Made by a program: the position numbers and the translations under genes. From positions 2,053,858 through 2,117,857 of the forward strand of contig NZ_AP014568.1 of the NCBI RefSeq assembly GCF_000828895.1: a DNA stretch of 64,000 nt, in the 5' to 3' direction. The DNA is from Serpentinimonas raichei. Lineage in GTDB: Bacteria > Pseudomonadota > Gammaproteobacteria > Burkholderiales > Burkholderiaceae_C. Positions 44,643 to 57,343 of the stretch are shown in pieces. The number at the start of each line of letters is the position of its first letter. Within the stretch, counting starts at the first letter, position 1. A model generated the notes under the pieces. That model was not told the DNA's origin and did no database searches. It worked only from the letters and a program-made list of their open reading frames with translations.

Positions 44643-44942
44643 ATGCGTCTGACCGAGCATCAAGCCCAGCTCATCGCCCAGCTGGCGCATGAAATGGCCG
44701 GAGAGCAGGCCCGGGTGCGGGTTTTTGGCTCAAGGCTGGATGATGAGGCGCGCGGCGGCGATCTGGATCTCATGCTCGAATTGCCCGAGCCGGCCGACAA
44801 CCCCACGCTGCTGGTGGCACGCTTCTCTGCCCGCGTCACCCGCCTGATGCAAGGCCGCAAGGTGGACGTTGTGCTGGCTGCACCCAACCTCATGCGCTTG
44901 CCCATCCACGAAGTGGCGTTCAGGGAAGGAAAAATCCTGTGA
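44643..44942 (+). CDS. MNT-type nucleotidyltransferase (MntA-like)
   Basis: A 99-residue minimal nucleotidyltransferase. The active-site pattern VRVFGSRLDDEARGGDLDLML carries GS and a DxD pair; a third carboxylate is in KVDVVLA. In MNT/HEPN modules this protein is the antitoxin that modifies the HEPN toxin. The ATG at 44643 is chosen because AAGGAA lies about 8 bp upstream. Its stop overlaps the next GTG start, so the two are coupled. Confidence 0.85.
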   Translation: MRLTEHQAQLIAQLAHEMAGEQARVRVFGSRLDDEARGGDLDLMLELPEPADNPTLLVARFSARVTRLMQGRKVDVVLAAPNLMRLPIHEVAFREGKIL

Positions 44943-45256
44943 CTGCTGTAAGCCCGAAAATTTTGCTGCGGCTGCAATTTCTGGTGCGCGTGGTGCGCAA
45001 GGAATGCCAGCACCTGGCCAGCACAGACCAGCGTCTGTTTGCCGAGCCCTTCAGCCCGCAGCGTGCCGCTCAACTCCAAACCGATCCGGATTTGGCAGAG
45101 CGGGTAGAAGCCTTTGTGGCCAGATTTGGGCGTTTGCAGGACACCCTCGGCGACAAGCTGCTGCCTGTGCTGCTGCTGGCGCTGGGTGAAACACCTGCGT
45201 GCGGGCAAAACAAACCCGCCAGCCGCTTAGCCAAGGCCGAGCACTCGCAGTTATAG
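44939..45256 (+). CDS. Truncated HEPN-like partner of the MNT protein
   Basis: A 105-residue helical protein starting with GTG inside the stop of the MNT gene. The N-terminal part (RLQFLVRVVRKECQHLAS, FVARFGRLQDTLGDKLLPVLL) looks like HEPN-type partners of MNT proteins, but these normally run to about 140-150 residues and end with an R-X4-6-H catalytic motif. No such motif occurs here; the sequence changes character after LLALGE and stops 24 bp before the amtB terminator. It probably lacks RNase activity. Confidence 0.7.
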   Translation: MTAVSPKILLRLQFLVRVVRKECQHLASTDQRLFAEPFSPQRAAQLQTDPDLAERVEAFVARFGRLQDTLGDKLLPVLLLALGETPACGQNKPASRLAKAEHSQL

Positions 45257-45280
45257 CGAGCGCCCCCGTGCCGGACGCAT

Positions 45281-45311
45281 AAAAAACCCGCCACGCACAA
45301 GGCGCGGCGGG
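45281..45311 (-). terminator. Rho-independent terminator of glnK-amtB
   Basis: Read on the minus strand, a 10-bp GC-rich stem (one mismatch) with a 5-nt loop is followed by six Ts (45281-45286). It lies 23 bp beyond the amtB stop. Confidence 0.85.
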
Positions 45312-45334
45312 CTCAAACCCCAGCCTTCAATGAA

Positions 45335-46768
45335 TCAGCGGTTGTAGGCGCTCTCGCCGTGCGAGCTGATGTCGAGGCCCTCGCGCTCTTCTTCCTCGCT
45401 CACGCGCAGGCCCACCAGCAGGTCGGCCACTTTGAAGGCGATGAAAGCCACCACGCCCGACCAGACCACCACCACCAGCATGGCTTTGGCTTGCACGAAC
45501 AGTTGGCTGGCGATGGAGAAGTCGGCTCCGCTCATGCCGCCCAGCATGGGAGCGGCAAACACTGCCGTCAACAGGCCGCCGGCGATGCCGCCGACGCCGT
45601 GCAGACCAAACACATCGAGCGTGTCGTCGGCACCCAGCATCTTCTTGAGGCCGTTCACGCCCCACAGGCACAGGAAGCCGCCGGCCAAGCCGATCACGAT
45701 GGCGCCCATCGGCCCCACGTAGCCGCAAGCCGGGGTAATGGCCACCAAACCCGCCACAGCACCCGAGGCGGCACCCAACATCGAGGCCTTGCCCTTGATC
45801 AGCGCCTCACCCAAGCACCAGGCCAGCACGGCGGCGGCGGTGGCGATGAGGGTGTTGAGGAAGGCCAGCGCGGCGTTGCTGTTGGCTTCCAGTGCCGAAC
45901 CGGCGTTGAAGCCAAACCAGCCCACCCACAGCAGCGCCGCCCCGACCATGGTCAAGGCCAGGCTGTGCGGGGCCATGGCTTCTTTGCCGTAGCCGATGCG
46001 CTTGCCGATCACGTAGGCACCCACCAAGGCCGCCACGGCTGCGCTCAGGTGCACCACGGTGCCGCCGGCAAAGTCCATTTTGCCCAGCCCGATCAGGAAG
46101 CCGCCGGAGCCCCAGACCATGTGCGCCACCGGGATGTAGCTGAAGGTGAACCAGATCGCGGTGAAGATCAGCACGGCGCTGAACTTGATGCGCTCGGCAA
46201 AGGCGCCGACGATGATGGCGCAGGTGATGCCGGCAAAGGTGGCTTGGAAGGCGACAAAGATCAGCTCCGGGATCACCACGCCGTCGGTGAAGGTGTTCGA
46301 GACCGAATCCATGGTGACGCCGGCCAGGAAGGCTTTGTCTAGGTTGGCAATGATCAGCCCCTCGCCCCCAAAAGCCAGGCTGTAGCCGTACACCGCCCAC
46401 AGCACCATGACGAGCGAAAACACCACGGTGACTTGCATCAGCACCGAGAGCATGTTTTTGCTGCGCACCAAGCCGCCGTAGAACAGCGCCAAGCCGGGGA
46501 TGACCATCATCACCACCAGCAAGGTGGCGACCAGCATCCACGCCACGTCGCCTTTGTTGGGTACGGGTTCGGCGGCAGCGGCCTCGGCAGCGGGTGCGGC
46601 AGCCACGGCCAGCGCGGCGGCATCGACCATCGGCGCGACCGCTGCAGGGGCTTCGGGTGCCATCATCGGGGCAACGGCGGGCGCGGCGTCGGTGACTTGG
46701 GCCATGGCCGCCGATGCGCCCAGCAGCAGCCCCAGGCCCACACACAAACTGAGCAGATACTTTTTCAT
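45335..46768 (-). CDS. amtB: Ammonium transporter AmtB
   Basis: Inner-membrane ammonia channel of 477 residues. A signal peptide (MKKYLLSLCVGLGLLLGAS) is followed by an Ala/Pro-rich periplasmic extension of about 50 residues, then eleven membrane helices starting DVAWMLVATLLVVMMVIPGLALFYGG. The twin pore His lie in VVHLSAAVAALVGAYV and DVFGLHGVGGIAGG. The start at 46768 gives the leader peptide; a longer frame crosses glnK. It lies 35 bp after glnK, whose product blocks this channel when nitrogen is plentiful. Confidence 0.97.
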   Translation of the reverse strand: MKKYLLSLCVGLGLLLGASAAMAQVTDAAPAVAPMMAPEAPAAVAPMVDAAALAVAAAPAAEAAAAEPVPNKGDVAWMLVATLLVVMMVIPGLALFYGGLVRSKNMLSVLMQVTVVFSLVMVLWAVYGYSLAFGGEGLIIANLDKAFLAGVTMDSVSNTFTDGVVIPELIFVAFQATFAGITCAIIVGAFAERIKFSAVLIFTAIWFTFSYIPVAHMVWGSGGFLIGLGKMDFAGGTVVHLSAAVAALVGAYVIGKRIGYGKEAMAPHSLALTMVGAALLWVGWFGFNAGSALEANSNAALAFLNTLIATAAAVLAWCLGEALIKGKASMLGAASGAVAGLVAITPACGYVGPMGAIVIGLAGGFLCLWGVNGLKKMLGADDTLDVFGLHGVGGIAGGLLTAVFAAPMLGGMSGADFSIASQLFVQAKAMLVVVVWSGVVAFIAFKVADLLVGLRVSEEEEREGLDISSHGESAYNR

Positions 46769-46803
46769 GATTGGTACTCGGAGGTTGAAAAAGGGTTGAT
46801 GGA

Positions 46804-48992
<2,189 letters not shown>

Positions 48993-49054
48993 AGTTGCCG
49001 CATAATTGCCGCGCGCAAGATGATAAACCCGACAAAACACCCGGAAACGTGACC

Positions 49055-51598
49055 ATGGATCCCCTAGCCGCTGCATCAGCCGATCCCCTTGTGGTAGCAC
49101 GGGAAGGCTTGTTGCCGCTGCGCTGGCCCACCCCACCCTACGCCAGCTACGGCGGTCATGAAAACGGCAGCAGCGAACCCGATGCCTCGGGCTTGGACTG
49201 CCAAGTCGAGGGCAGCAACGGCCAGGTGCGCCCTTGCCGGCTAATGGCGCTGGATCTGCCCGCTGGCATGGTCCACATCCAATTGCCGCCCTCGCGCGCC
49301 ATCATGCCGCTGCGCTTTGGCATGTTTCGGCGCATCACCCTGACGCAGCCGCTGGCCCCGCTGCTGCAACGATCCCAAAGCACCCCTGCGGGGTCCCGCC
49401 CCAACAATGCGGCCGCCAGCGCCGACGATTTGCTCGATTTCCGCCCCCGACTGCCCTACGCCCTGGAACTGAGCGACGGCACCGCGCTGACCGGCACCAC
49501 GATTGGGCACCTCGAGTCGGATGCAGGTGTGTTCCTGTTTGTGCCGCTGGACGAACACGACCGGGTGCAACGGGTTTTTTTGCCAGCGCACATGGTGCGC
49601 CGGATACGGGTCGGGGAGAGCATCGGGCAGGTGTTGGTCGAGCACCATGCCGTCACCACCGAGCAGGTCGAGCTGGCTGCGCGCGAGCAAGAGCTGTTGC
49701 GCAACCGCAAATTGGGCGACTACCTGGTGCTCAAGGAAATCGTCAAGCCCGAGCAATTGCTGCAGGCGCTAGAGGAGCAGTCGCGCATGCCCATGGTGCG
49801 CATCGGCGAGGCGCTGACCGCGCTCGGGCTCATCACCTCCGAGCAACTGCAAGACGCGCTGGAGCGCCAAAAAACCGAGCGCAGCGTGCCGCTGGGCGAG
49901 CTGCTGGTGCAGAGCGGACTGTTGTCGCGCGACGATTTGCGCCTCGCGCTGGCGCGCAAAATGGGCTACCCGGTGGTCGATCTGGCCAAGTTCCCCGTCG
50001 ATCCCGAGGCGCTGCGCCGGGTGCCGATCGCGCTGGCACGCAAACACCGCGTGGTGCCCTTGTTGTGGCGCAACGGCACCGTGGTGGTGGCCGCCGAAGA
50101 CCCGTCCCGGCGTGGCATGCTCGAAGAACTCGATTTCCTGTTGCAGGCCAAGGTGTTGTCGACGCTGACCAGCACCCCGCTCGGGCCGCAGAGCATCAAC
50201 GAGGCCTATGCCCGTTTTGGCCTCGATGACGCCCTGACGGCGGTGGCGGCGGGCGGTGATTTTGCCGCCACCAGCTCCGACAAACTGCTGGAATCGCTGG
50301 AACAAGAGGCCCGCGATGAGGCCGACCCCAATGCCCCCGCCATCGAGCAGTCCGACAACTCGCTGGTCAAGCTGATCAACAGCATCATCATCGAGGCGCA
50401 TGGCCAAGGGGCCTCCGACATCCACATCGAAACCTTTGTTGGCAAGCGCAAGGTGCGCATCCGCTTGCGCAAAGACGGGCGCCTGAGCCCCCTGATGGAG
50501 CTGCCGCCAGGCTACCGCAACGCCATCATCGGGCGCATCAAGATCATGTGCGACCTCGATATTTCGGAGCGCCGCAAACCCCAAGACGGCAAAATCGACT
50601 TTGCCAAGTTTTCGCCCGCGCACAAGCTGGAGCTGCGCGTGGCCACCATCCCCACCACCGGCGGCGCCGAGGACGTGGTGCTGCGCCTGCTCTCCTCGGC
50701 CAAGCCGCTGCCGGTCGAGCAACTGGGCCTCACGCCCGCCAACCTGCGCCAGTTGCAGGCGGCTGTGGTGCGCCCACACGGCATGGTGCTGTGCGTAGGC
50801 CCCACGGGTTCGGGCAAGACCACCACGCTGCACTCGCTGCTGCAGCACATCAACACGCCCGACCGCAAGATCTGGACCGCCGAAGACCCGGTGGAGATCA
50901 GCAACCCCGACCTGCGCCAGGTGCAGGTCAACCCCAAGATCGACTGGACTTTTGCCAAGGCGCTGCGCACCTTCCTGCGCGCCGACCCCGACATCATCAT
51001 GGTGGGCGAGATCCGCGACGGCGAAACGGCGCAGATGGCGATCGAGGCCTCGCTCACCGGGCACTTGGTGTTTTCCACCCTGCACACCAACAGCGCGCCC
51101 GAGACCGTGGTGCGCCTGCTCGATATGGGGATGGATCCGTTCAACTTTGCCGATTCGCTCGCCGCCGTGCTGGCGCAGCGGCTGGTGCGGCGTTGGTGCA
51201 AAAGCTGCGTGCGCAGCACCCCGGCCGACGAGGCCTGGGTCAACGAGCTGCTGGAAGACTACCTGCACGTGCTGCCCGAGGCCCTGCGCCCCGACAAGGC
51301 CGCGCTGCGCGCGCAGTGGCTGCACGACTACGGGCTAGACGGCCACCTGCTCCAGCACCACGCCAGCGGCTGCTCGGCCTGCGATCAAACCGGCTACAAG
51401 GGCCGCGTGGGGGTGCACGAGCTGCTGCTGATCGACGGCCCCTTGCGCCGCCTGATCCAGCGCAGAGCGCCTTCGGAGGCGCTGCAGGAAGCGGCGCAGA
51501 TCGGCGGCGGGCTGCGCACCCTGCGCCAAGACGGCATCCTCAAGGTGCTGCAGGGCCTGAGCAGCATCGACGAGGTGCGCGCCCACTGCACGCTTTGA
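49055..51598 (+). CDS. GspE/PilB-family ATPase with four MshEN-like repeats
   Basis: A secretion/pilus-type hexameric ATPase of 847 residues. After an N-terminal region of about 185 residues with beta-rich character come four LGxxLxxxxxIxxxQLxxAL units starting near residues 190, 220, 250 and 280, an exact 30-residue period. The last two form a normal MshEN domain (c-di-GMP sensor). The T2SSE domain has Walker A GPTGSGKTTTLHSL, Asp boxes, HTNSAPETVVRLLDMGM and paired zinc Cys motifs CKSC and CSAC. No pilC, pilD or gsp genes are adjacent, so the machine it drives is not shown here. Confidence 0.9.
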   Translation: MDPLAAASADPLVVAREGLLPLRWPTPPYASYGGHENGSSEPDASGLDCQVEGSNGQVRPCRLMALDLPAGMVHIQLPPSRAIMPLRFGMFRRITLTQPLAPLLQRSQSTPAGSRPNNAAASADDLLDFRPRLPYALELSDGTALTGTTIGHLESDAGVFLFVPLDEHDRVQRVFLPAHMVRRIRVGESIGQVLVEHHAVTTEQVELAAREQELLRNRKLGDYLVLKEIVKPEQLLQALEEQSRMPMVRIGEALTALGLITSEQLQDALERQKTERSVPLGELLVQSGLLSRDDLRLALARKMGYPVVDLAKFPVDPEALRRVPIALARKHRVVPLLWRNGTVVVAAEDPSRRGMLEELDFLLQAKVLSTLTSTPLGPQSINEAYARFGLDDALTAVAAGGDFAATSSDKLLESLEQEARDEADPNAPAIEQSDNSLVKLINSIIIEAHGQGASDIHIETFVGKRKVRIRLRKDGRLSPLMELPPGYRNAIIGRIKIMCDLDISERRKPQDGKIDFAKFSPAHKLELRVATIPTTGGAEDVVLRLLSSAKPLPVEQLGLTPANLRQLQAAVVRPHGMVLCVGPTGSGKTTTLHSLLQHINTPDRKIWTAEDPVEISNPDLRQVQVNPKIDWTFAKALRTFLRADPDIIMVGEIRDGETAQMAIEASLTGHLVFSTLHTNSAPETVVRLLDMGMDPFNFADSLAAVLAQRLVRRWCKSCVRSTPADEAWVNELLEDYLHVLPEALRPDKAALRAQWLHDYGLDGHLLQHHASGCSACDQTGYKGRVGVHELLLIDGPLRRLIQRRAPSEALQEAAQIGGGLRTLRQDGILKVLQGLSSIDEVRAHCTL

Positions 51599-51638
51599 GG
51601 CGGCTGCGGGGCGCCAGTTGCAAGGCCGTTTGGCGGTT

Positions 51639-54386
51639 TCACAGGTTCGGCGCCAGCCAGCGCGCCAGCTCGGCCTCGTTCAGGCCGCGGCGGCGCGCCT
51701 GCTCGGCTAGTTGGTCGCGCCCGATGGGCCCGACGTTGAAGTAGCCGCTTTGCGGGTGCGCCAGGTAAAAGCCGCAGACGCTGGCGGCGGGCGTCATGGC
51801 CAGGCTCTCGGTCAGGCCCAGGCCGATGTCCTCACTGCCCAAGAGCGCCAGCAGCTCGCGCTTGACGGTGTGATCGGGGCAGGCCGGGTAGCCAGGGGCC
51901 GGGCGGATGCCTTGGTACTGTTCGGCGATGAGCTGCGGCGGGCTCAAATCTTCACCAGCCGCGTAGCCCCAGAGCTCGGTGCGCACGCGCCGGTGCAGGT
52001 ATTCGGCAGCGGCTTCGGCCAGCCGATCCGCCAGCGCCTTGAGCACGATGGCCTGGTAGTCGTCGTGCGCGGCCTCGAAGGCGGCGGCGCGCGCCTCGGC
52101 CCCGATGCCCGCCGTAACGGCAAAGGCGCCCACATAGTCGGCCACCCCGCTGCCCTGCGGGGCCACGAAATCGGCCAGGCAGCGGTTTGGGCGTGGCACC
52201 CCGTCGATCACCGGCTTGGCGCTCTGCTGGCGCAAGCCGTACCAGACCAAGGCCGGGTCGCGCCGCGCTTCGTCGGCGTAGAGCGCGATGTCGTCGTCGC
52301 CCAGCGCCTGCGCCGGGTACAGGCCCAGCACCGCGTTGGCCGTGAGCCAACGGCCTTCGACGATTTTTTTCAGCATGGCCTGCGCCTCGGCATAGACCTT
52401 GCGCGCCTGCTCGCCCACCACTTCATCGTCGAGGATGGCGGGGTAAGGGCCGGCCAAATCCCAAGTCTGGAAGTACGGGCCCCAGTCGATATAGCGCGCC
52501 AGCTCGGCCAGATCGAGGTTTTTGAACACGCGCCGGCCAATGAACTTGGGCCGCGCCGGGGTGTAGGCAGCCCAGTCGAGCGCGGCCTTGTTGGCACGCG
52601 CTTGCGCCAGCGACACCAGCGGGGTTTTCTTTTTGTTGGCGTGCTGCTGGCGCACGCGCTCGTAGTCGCTGCCGAGCTCGGCCACGAACGCGCTGCGCCC
52701 TTGGCCCAGCAGGTTCTGCGCCACGCCCACGCTGCGCGAGGCGTCGGGCACATAGACCACCGGGCCGCTGTAGTGCGGGGCAATTTTCACCGCCGTGTGG
52801 ACCCGGCTGGTGGTGGCCCCGCCTATCATCAGCGCCACGCCGTGCTGTTCGAAATAGGCGTCTTTTTGCATTTCGGCCGCCACGTACTGCATTTCTTCTA
52901 GGCTGGGCGTGATCAGGCCCGACAAGCCCACGATCTCGGCCCCCACCTCTTTGGCCTTGGCCAGGATCTGGTGGCAGGGCACCATCACGCCCATGTTCAC
53001 CACCTCGAAGTTGTTGCATTGCAGCACCACGGTGACGATGTTTTTGCCGATGTCGTGCACATCGCCCTTGACGGTGGCGATCACGATCTTGCCCTGGGCA
53101 CGCGGCTCGGCGCCGCCAAGCGCCAGGGCCTGGCGTTTTTCTTCCTCGATTGCGGGCATCAGGTGCGCCACCGCCTGCTTCATCACGCGCGCGCTCTTGA
53201 CCACCTGCGGCAGAAACATCTTGCCCGCGCCGAACAGGTCGCCGACCACGTTCATGCCGTCCATCAGCGGACCTTCGATCAGGTGCAGCGGCCGCAAACC
53301 CTCGGCGCGCATCTGCTGCCACAGGGCTTCGGTGTCGGCCTCGATGTGCTCGTTGAGGCCGTGCACCAGCGCGTGCGTGAGGCGCTCGCGCAGCGGCAGC
53401 GTGCGCCAGGCGTTTTTGGCGCTGTCGTCGCGCGCGGCACCGCGCACGCTGTCGGCGATTTCGAGCAGGCGCTCGGTGGCGTCAGAACGGCGGTTGAGCA
53501 CCACGTCTTCGACGCGCTGGCGCAGCTCGGGGGCCAGCTCATCATAGACGCCGACCATGCCGGCGTTGACGATGCCCATGTCCATCCCGGCTTGAATGGC
53601 GTGGTATAAAAACACGGTGTGGATGGCCTCGCGCACCGGGTCGTTGCCGCGAAAGCTAAAGCTCACGTTGCTCACCCCGCCGCTGACCTTGGCCCCCGGC
53701 AGGTGCGCCTTGATCCAGCGCGTGGCCTCGATGAAATCGACCGCGTAGTTGTCGTGCTCGGCGATGCCGGTGGCCACGGCGAAGATGTTGGGGTCGAACA
53801 CGATGTCTTCGGGCGGGAAACCCACCTCATCGACTAGGATGCGGTAGGCGCGGGCGCAGATTTCGCACTTGCGCGCCATGGTGTCGGCCTGGCCCTGTTC
53901 GTCGAAGGCCATCACCACCGTGGCGGCACCGTAGCGGCGGATCAGCCGCGCCTGGCGCTTGAACTCGGCCTCGCCCTCTTTGAGGCTGATCGAGTTCACG
54001 ATGCCCTTGCCCTGCACGCACTTGAGCCCGGCCTCGATCACCTCCCACTTGGAGGAGTCGATCATCACCGGCACGCGGGCGATGTCGGGCTCGCCGGCCA
54101 TGAGGTTCAAAAAGCGCACCATGGCGGCCCGGCTGTCGAGCATGGCTTCGTCCATGTTGACGTCGATGATCTGAGCCCCGTTTTCCACCTGCTGGCGCGC
54201 CACCGCCAGCGCCTGCTCGAATTGCCCTTCCAGAATCAGGCGCGCAAAGGCTTTGGAGCCGGTGACGTTGGTGCGCTCGCCGATGTTGACGAACAGCGAA
54301 TGCTCGTCGATGCGCAGCAGCTCCAGCCCCGACAGCAGCATGGGGCCGGGTGGCGGATTGGCGGTAGGGGATTGTGTTTCGTTCAC
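51639..54386 (-). CDS. metH: Cobalamin-dependent methionine synthase, split form without the homocysteine domain
   Basis: Transfers methyl from methyl-tetrahydrofolate to cobalamin and on to homocysteine. The 915-residue protein has the pterin domain ([18 protein letters not shown]), the cobalamin cap and Rossmann domain with the Co-ligand His in [11 protein letters not shown], and the C-terminal reactivation domain with [14 protein letters not shown]. The N-terminal homocysteine/zinc domain of full-length MetH is absent and is not encoded next door; in related bacteria it is a separate gene. The GTG at 54386 is the likely start; an ATG at 54341 is an alternative. Neither has a good ribosome site. 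Confidence 0.93.
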   Translation of the reverse strand: MNETQSPTANPPPGPMLLSGLELLRIDEHSLFVNIGERTNVTGSKAFARLILEGQFEQALAVARQQVENGAQIIDVNMDEAMLDSRAAMVRFLNLMAGEPDIARVPVMIDSSKWEVIEAGLKCVQGKGIVNSISLKEGEAEFKRQARLIRRYGAATVVMAFDEQGQADTMARKCEICARAYRILVDEVGFPPEDIVFDPNIFAVATGIAEHDNYAVDFIEATRWIKAHLPGAKVSGGVSNVSFSFRGNDPVREAIHTVFLYHAIQAGMDMGIVNAGMVGVYDELAPELRQRVEDVVLNRRSDATERLLEIADSVRGAARDDSAKNAWRTLPLRERLTHALVHGLNEHIEADTEALWQQMRAEGLRPLHLIEGPLMDGMNVVGDLFGAGKMFLPQVVKSARVMKQAVAHLMPAIEEEKRQALALGGAEPRAQGKIVIATVKGDVHDIGKNIVTVVLQCNNFEVVNMGVMVPCHQILAKAKEVGAEIVGLSGLITPSLEEMQYVAAEMQKDAYFEQHGVALMIGGATTSRVHTAVKIAPHYSGPVVYVPDASRSVGVAQNLLGQGRSAFVAELGSDYERVRQQHANKKKTPLVSLAQARANKAALDWAAYTPARPKFIGRRVFKNLDLAELARYIDWGPYFQTWDLAGPYPAILDDEVVGEQARKVYAEAQAMLKKIVEGRWLTANAVLGLYPAQALGDDDIALYADEARRDPALVWYGLRQQSAKPVIDGVPRPNRCLADFVAPQGSGVADYVGAFAVTAGIGAEARAAAFEAAHDDYQAIVLKALADRLAEAAAEYLHRRVRTELWGYAAGEDLSPPQLIAEQYQGIRPAPGYPACPDHTVKRELLALLGSEDIGLGLTESLAMTPAASVCGFYLAHPQSGYFNVGPIGRDQLAEQARRRGLNEAELARWLAPNL

Positions 54387-54427
54387 AGGGGGGCCAGTCA
54401 GAAGCAGGATGGAATTGCCAACAGGGT

Positions 54428-55705
54428 TCAAGAAAGCGTGACGCGGGCGAACTTGCGTTTGCCCACTTGCAGCACGTAGCAGCCCGGGCCCAGTCGCAGG
54501 CCCTTGTCGCTGACCACGGTGCCATCGACGCGCACCCCGGCGCCGTCGATCAGGCGGTTGGCTTCGCTGCTCGATGGCGCCAGCCCGGCGGCCTTGAGCA
54601 GCGCCGCCAGCCCCAGCGGTGCGCCGCCCAGCGCCAGCTCCGGGATTTGGTCCGGCACGCCGCCTTGGCTGCGGTTGATGAAGTCCTGCTGCGCCGCCGC
54701 CGCCGCCGCTGCGCTGTGAAAGCGCGTGGTGAGCTCCAGCGCCAGTTGCACCTTGGCGTCTTTGGGGTTGCGCCCGGCCGCCACCTCGGCGCGCAGCGCG
54801 GCGATCTGCGCCTCGGACTGGAACGACAGCAGGGTGAACCAGCGCCACATCAGCTCATCGGAAATGCTCAGCACCTTGGCGTACATGGTGTTGGCCGCTT
54901 CACCGATGCCGATGTAATTGCCCTTGGACTTGGACATCTTCTCCACCCCGTCCAGCCCTTCGAGCAGCGGCATGGTGAGGATGCACTGCGGCTCTTGGCC
55001 GTACTCGGCCTGCAAGTGGCGCCCCATGAGCAGGTTGAATTTTTGGTCGGTGCCACCCAGCTCCAGGTCGGCCTTGAGCGCCACCGAGTCGTAACCCTGC
55101 ATCAGCGGGTACAAAAATTCATGCACGCTGATCGGGCTGCCCGCCGTGTAGCGCTGGTGAAAATCGTTGCGCTCCATCATGCGCGCCACGGTGTATTTGG
55201 CCGCCAGCTCGATCATGCCCATAGCGCCCAGCGCCAGGCTCCACTCGCTGTTGTAGCGGATTTCGGTTTTGGCCGGGTCCAGAACCAGGCTGGCCTGCTG
55301 GTAGTAGGTTTGGGCGTTGGCCTGGATTTGCTCGGGCGTGAGCGGCGGCCGGGTGCTGTTGCGCCCGGAAGGGTCGCCGATCAGGCTGGTGAAATCGCCG
55401 ATCAGAAAGATCACCGTGTGCCCCAAATCCTGCAACTGGCGCAGCTTGTTGAGCACCACGGTGTGGCCGAAGTGGATGTCGGGCGCGGTTGGGTCCAGCC
55501 CGAGCTTGATGCGCAGCGGCTGCCCGCTGGCCTGGCTGCGCTGCAATTTTTGCACCCAGTCGGCCTCGGGGATGAGCTCCTCGCAGCCGCGCCGCGTCAC
55601 GGCCAAGGCGTGCTGCACGGCTTCGCTCAGGGGCGCTGCGCGGGGTGCAGCAGGGGTTGCGCCAGTGCGCGGGGCCGCAGCGGTGGGGGGGGTGGCTTGG
55701 ATCAT
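54428..55705 (-). CDS. tyrS: Tyrosyl-tRNA synthetase
   Basis: Charges tRNA-Tyr. The 425-residue class I synthetase has the HIGH-type motif [49 protein letters not shown], the KMSKS loop [11 protein letters not shown] and a C-terminal S4 domain ([23 protein letters not shown]). It is of the TyrZ-like subtype. An Ala/Pro-rich N-terminal extension of about 25 residues precedes the core. It lies 41 bp upstream of metH on the same strand and is divergent from the M23 peptidase gene. Confidence 0.96.
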   Translation of the reverse strand: MIQATPPTAAAPRTGATPAAPRAAPLSEAVQHALAVTRRGCEELIPEADWVQKLQRSQASGQPLRIKLGLDPTAPDIHFGHTVVLNKLRQLQDLGHTVIFLIGDFTSLIGDPSGRNSTRPPLTPEQIQANAQTYYQQASLVLDPAKTEIRYNSEWSLALGAMGMIELAAKYTVARMMERNDFHQRYTAGSPISVHEFLYPLMQGYDSVALKADLELGGTDQKFNLLMGRHLQAEYGQEPQCILTMPLLEGLDGVEKMSKSKGNYIGIGEAANTMYAKVLSISDELMWRWFTLLSFQSEAQIAALRAEVAAGRNPKDAKVQLALELTTRFHSAAAAAAAQQDFINRSQGGVPDQIPELALGGAPLGLAALLKAAGLAPSSSEANRLIDGAGVRVDGTVVSDKGLRLGPGCYVLQVGKRKFARVTLS

Positions 55706-55932
55706 TCGGGTTTCTACAGATGGCCGGACTCGGCCGGCGCGTTATACTGGCGCGCAATTCGTGGCCGGATTTTAGTCGGCGTGATGTGGCTTGGCTCCCG
55801 TTTTCAGTGGCAGCCCCATGGCACGACCTAAAAACCCGGCTTTCAGTTGCGCCACTTCATGGCGCCCTGCCCCTAGTCCGCCCAGTCTGTGCGCCCATTT
55901 TGCGCGCAGGCCGGCTCAGATCTTGACCCTGA

Positions 55933-57300
55933 ATGAACGAACTGGCCCAGCAGATCAAATTTATCTTGCAACAATACCCCAAGCGTTTCGTGGCTGGCTT
56001 GGGTGCCATTTTGCTAGGCACCGGCGTCACCGCCTTTGGCGTGGCTCCGTTGGAGGCCCAAATCTCCGACCTGCCCGTGCAGCAAGTGGTCGAGCAGGTG
56101 CCGCACGCCGCACTGGCGGCGCAGCTTTCAGCGGCGCCAGCGGCAACCGGCTCCCCTGCCGAACTGCAAGCCCCCGTGCCCTTCGTGCTGTTTCGCACCG
56201 ACGTCACGCGCCGCAACGACACCGTGCAAAGCCTGCTGCAGCGCTTGGGCGTGAGCGACAGCGCCGCGCTACAGTTCTTGCGCAGCCACCCCGACGCGGC
56301 GGTGCTGATGCGCGGCCCAGCGGGCAAGCTGGTGCGCGCCGAAACCGACGACGACCAGCGCCTGCTGCGCCTGAGCGTGCGCTGGCTGCCGAGCAACCAA
56401 GCCGACACCTACCAGCGCTTGCTGATCGAGCGCAGCGGCAACGGCTTTGTGGCCCGCATCGACCAAGGTCAATCGCAGCGCTCGGTCCGGGTAGCCAGTG
56501 GCGCCATCCGCAGCACGCTGTTTGCCGCCACCGAGGCGGCCGACCTGCCCGATCTGGTGGCCTCCCAACTGGCTGATATTTTTTCGGGCCAGATCGATTT
56601 TCGGCGCGACCTGCAACGCGGCGACTCCTTCCGCGTGGTCTATGAAGCGATCGAAGCCGAAGGCGAGTTGCTGCGTTACGGCCGCCTGCTGAGTGCCGAG
56701 TTCGTCAACAAGGGCCGCCCGCACCAGGTGCTGTGGTTCGAGGCGCCGGGCCAGCCCGGGGCCTACTTCACCTTTGACGGCGACAGCACGCGGCGCGCTT
56801 TCTTGGCCTCGCCGCTGGAGTTCTCGCGCATCAGCAGCGGCTTTGGCTTGCGCTTTCACCCCGTTACGGGCTTGCGCCGCCCGCACCTAGGCGTCGATTT
56901 CCCGGCCCCCATCGGCACCCCGGTGCGCAGCGTCGGCGACGGCGTCGTGAAGTTCGCCGGCAGCCAACGCGGTTTTGGCAACGTGGTGTTCATCCAGCAC
57001 CGCAACAACATCGTCACGGTCTACGCCCACCTGCACCGCATCGACGTGCGCCAGGGGCAGAGCGTGGCCCAAAGCCAGTACATTGGCCAAGTGGGTTGCA
57101 CCGGCGTCTGCACCGGGCCACACGTGCACTTTGAATACCGCCTGAACGGCATCCACCGCGACCCGCTGCTGCTGGTGGCCGAAGGCGGCGGCAGCGCGCC
57201 GCTGTCGGCTGCGGTGCGGCCGGCGTTCCAGCAAGCCGCTGCCGACATGAAGCAAAAACTCGCTGCCGCCTCGACCTTGGTGCAGGCCAGCGCCCAATAA
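55933..57300 (+). CDS. M23-family metallopeptidase (peptidoglycan endopeptidase type)
   Basis: A 455-residue envelope protein. One N-terminal membrane segment (VAGLGAILLGTGVTAFGV) is followed by an OapA/LysM-like region (DTVQSLLQRLGVSDSAALQFL), a middle beta domain and a C-terminal M23 peptidase. The zinc site is complete: HPVTGLRRPHLGVDFPAP (HxxxD) and GPHVHFEYRLNG (HxH). It probably cuts peptide cross-links during cell growth. anmK, a wall-recycling kinase, follows after 43 bp. Confidence 0.93.
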   Translation: MNELAQQIKFILQQYPKRFVAGLGAILLGTGVTAFGVAPLEAQISDLPVQQVVEQVPHAALAAQLSAAPAATGSPAELQAPVPFVLFRTDVTRRNDTVQSLLQRLGVSDSAALQFLRSHPDAAVLMRGPAGKLVRAETDDDQRLLRLSVRWLPSNQADTYQRLLIERSGNGFVARIDQGQSQRSVRVASGAIRSTLFAATEAADLPDLVASQLADIFSGQIDFRRDLQRGDSFRVVYEAIEAEGELLRYGRLLSAEFVNKGRPHQVLWFEAPGQPGAYFTFDGDSTRRAFLASPLEFSRISSGFGLRFHPVTGLRRPHLGVDFPAPIGTPVRSVGDGVVKFAGSQRGFGNVVFIQHRNNIVTVYAHLHRIDVRQGQSVAQSQYIGQVGCTGVCTGPHVHFEYRLNGIHRDPLLLVAEGGGSAPLSAAVRPAFQQAAADMKQKLAAASTLVQASAQ

Positions 57301-57343
57301 GATCAGCCGGCCGGGGTTTGCGTCCTGGCCAGCGTTTTGCGGC

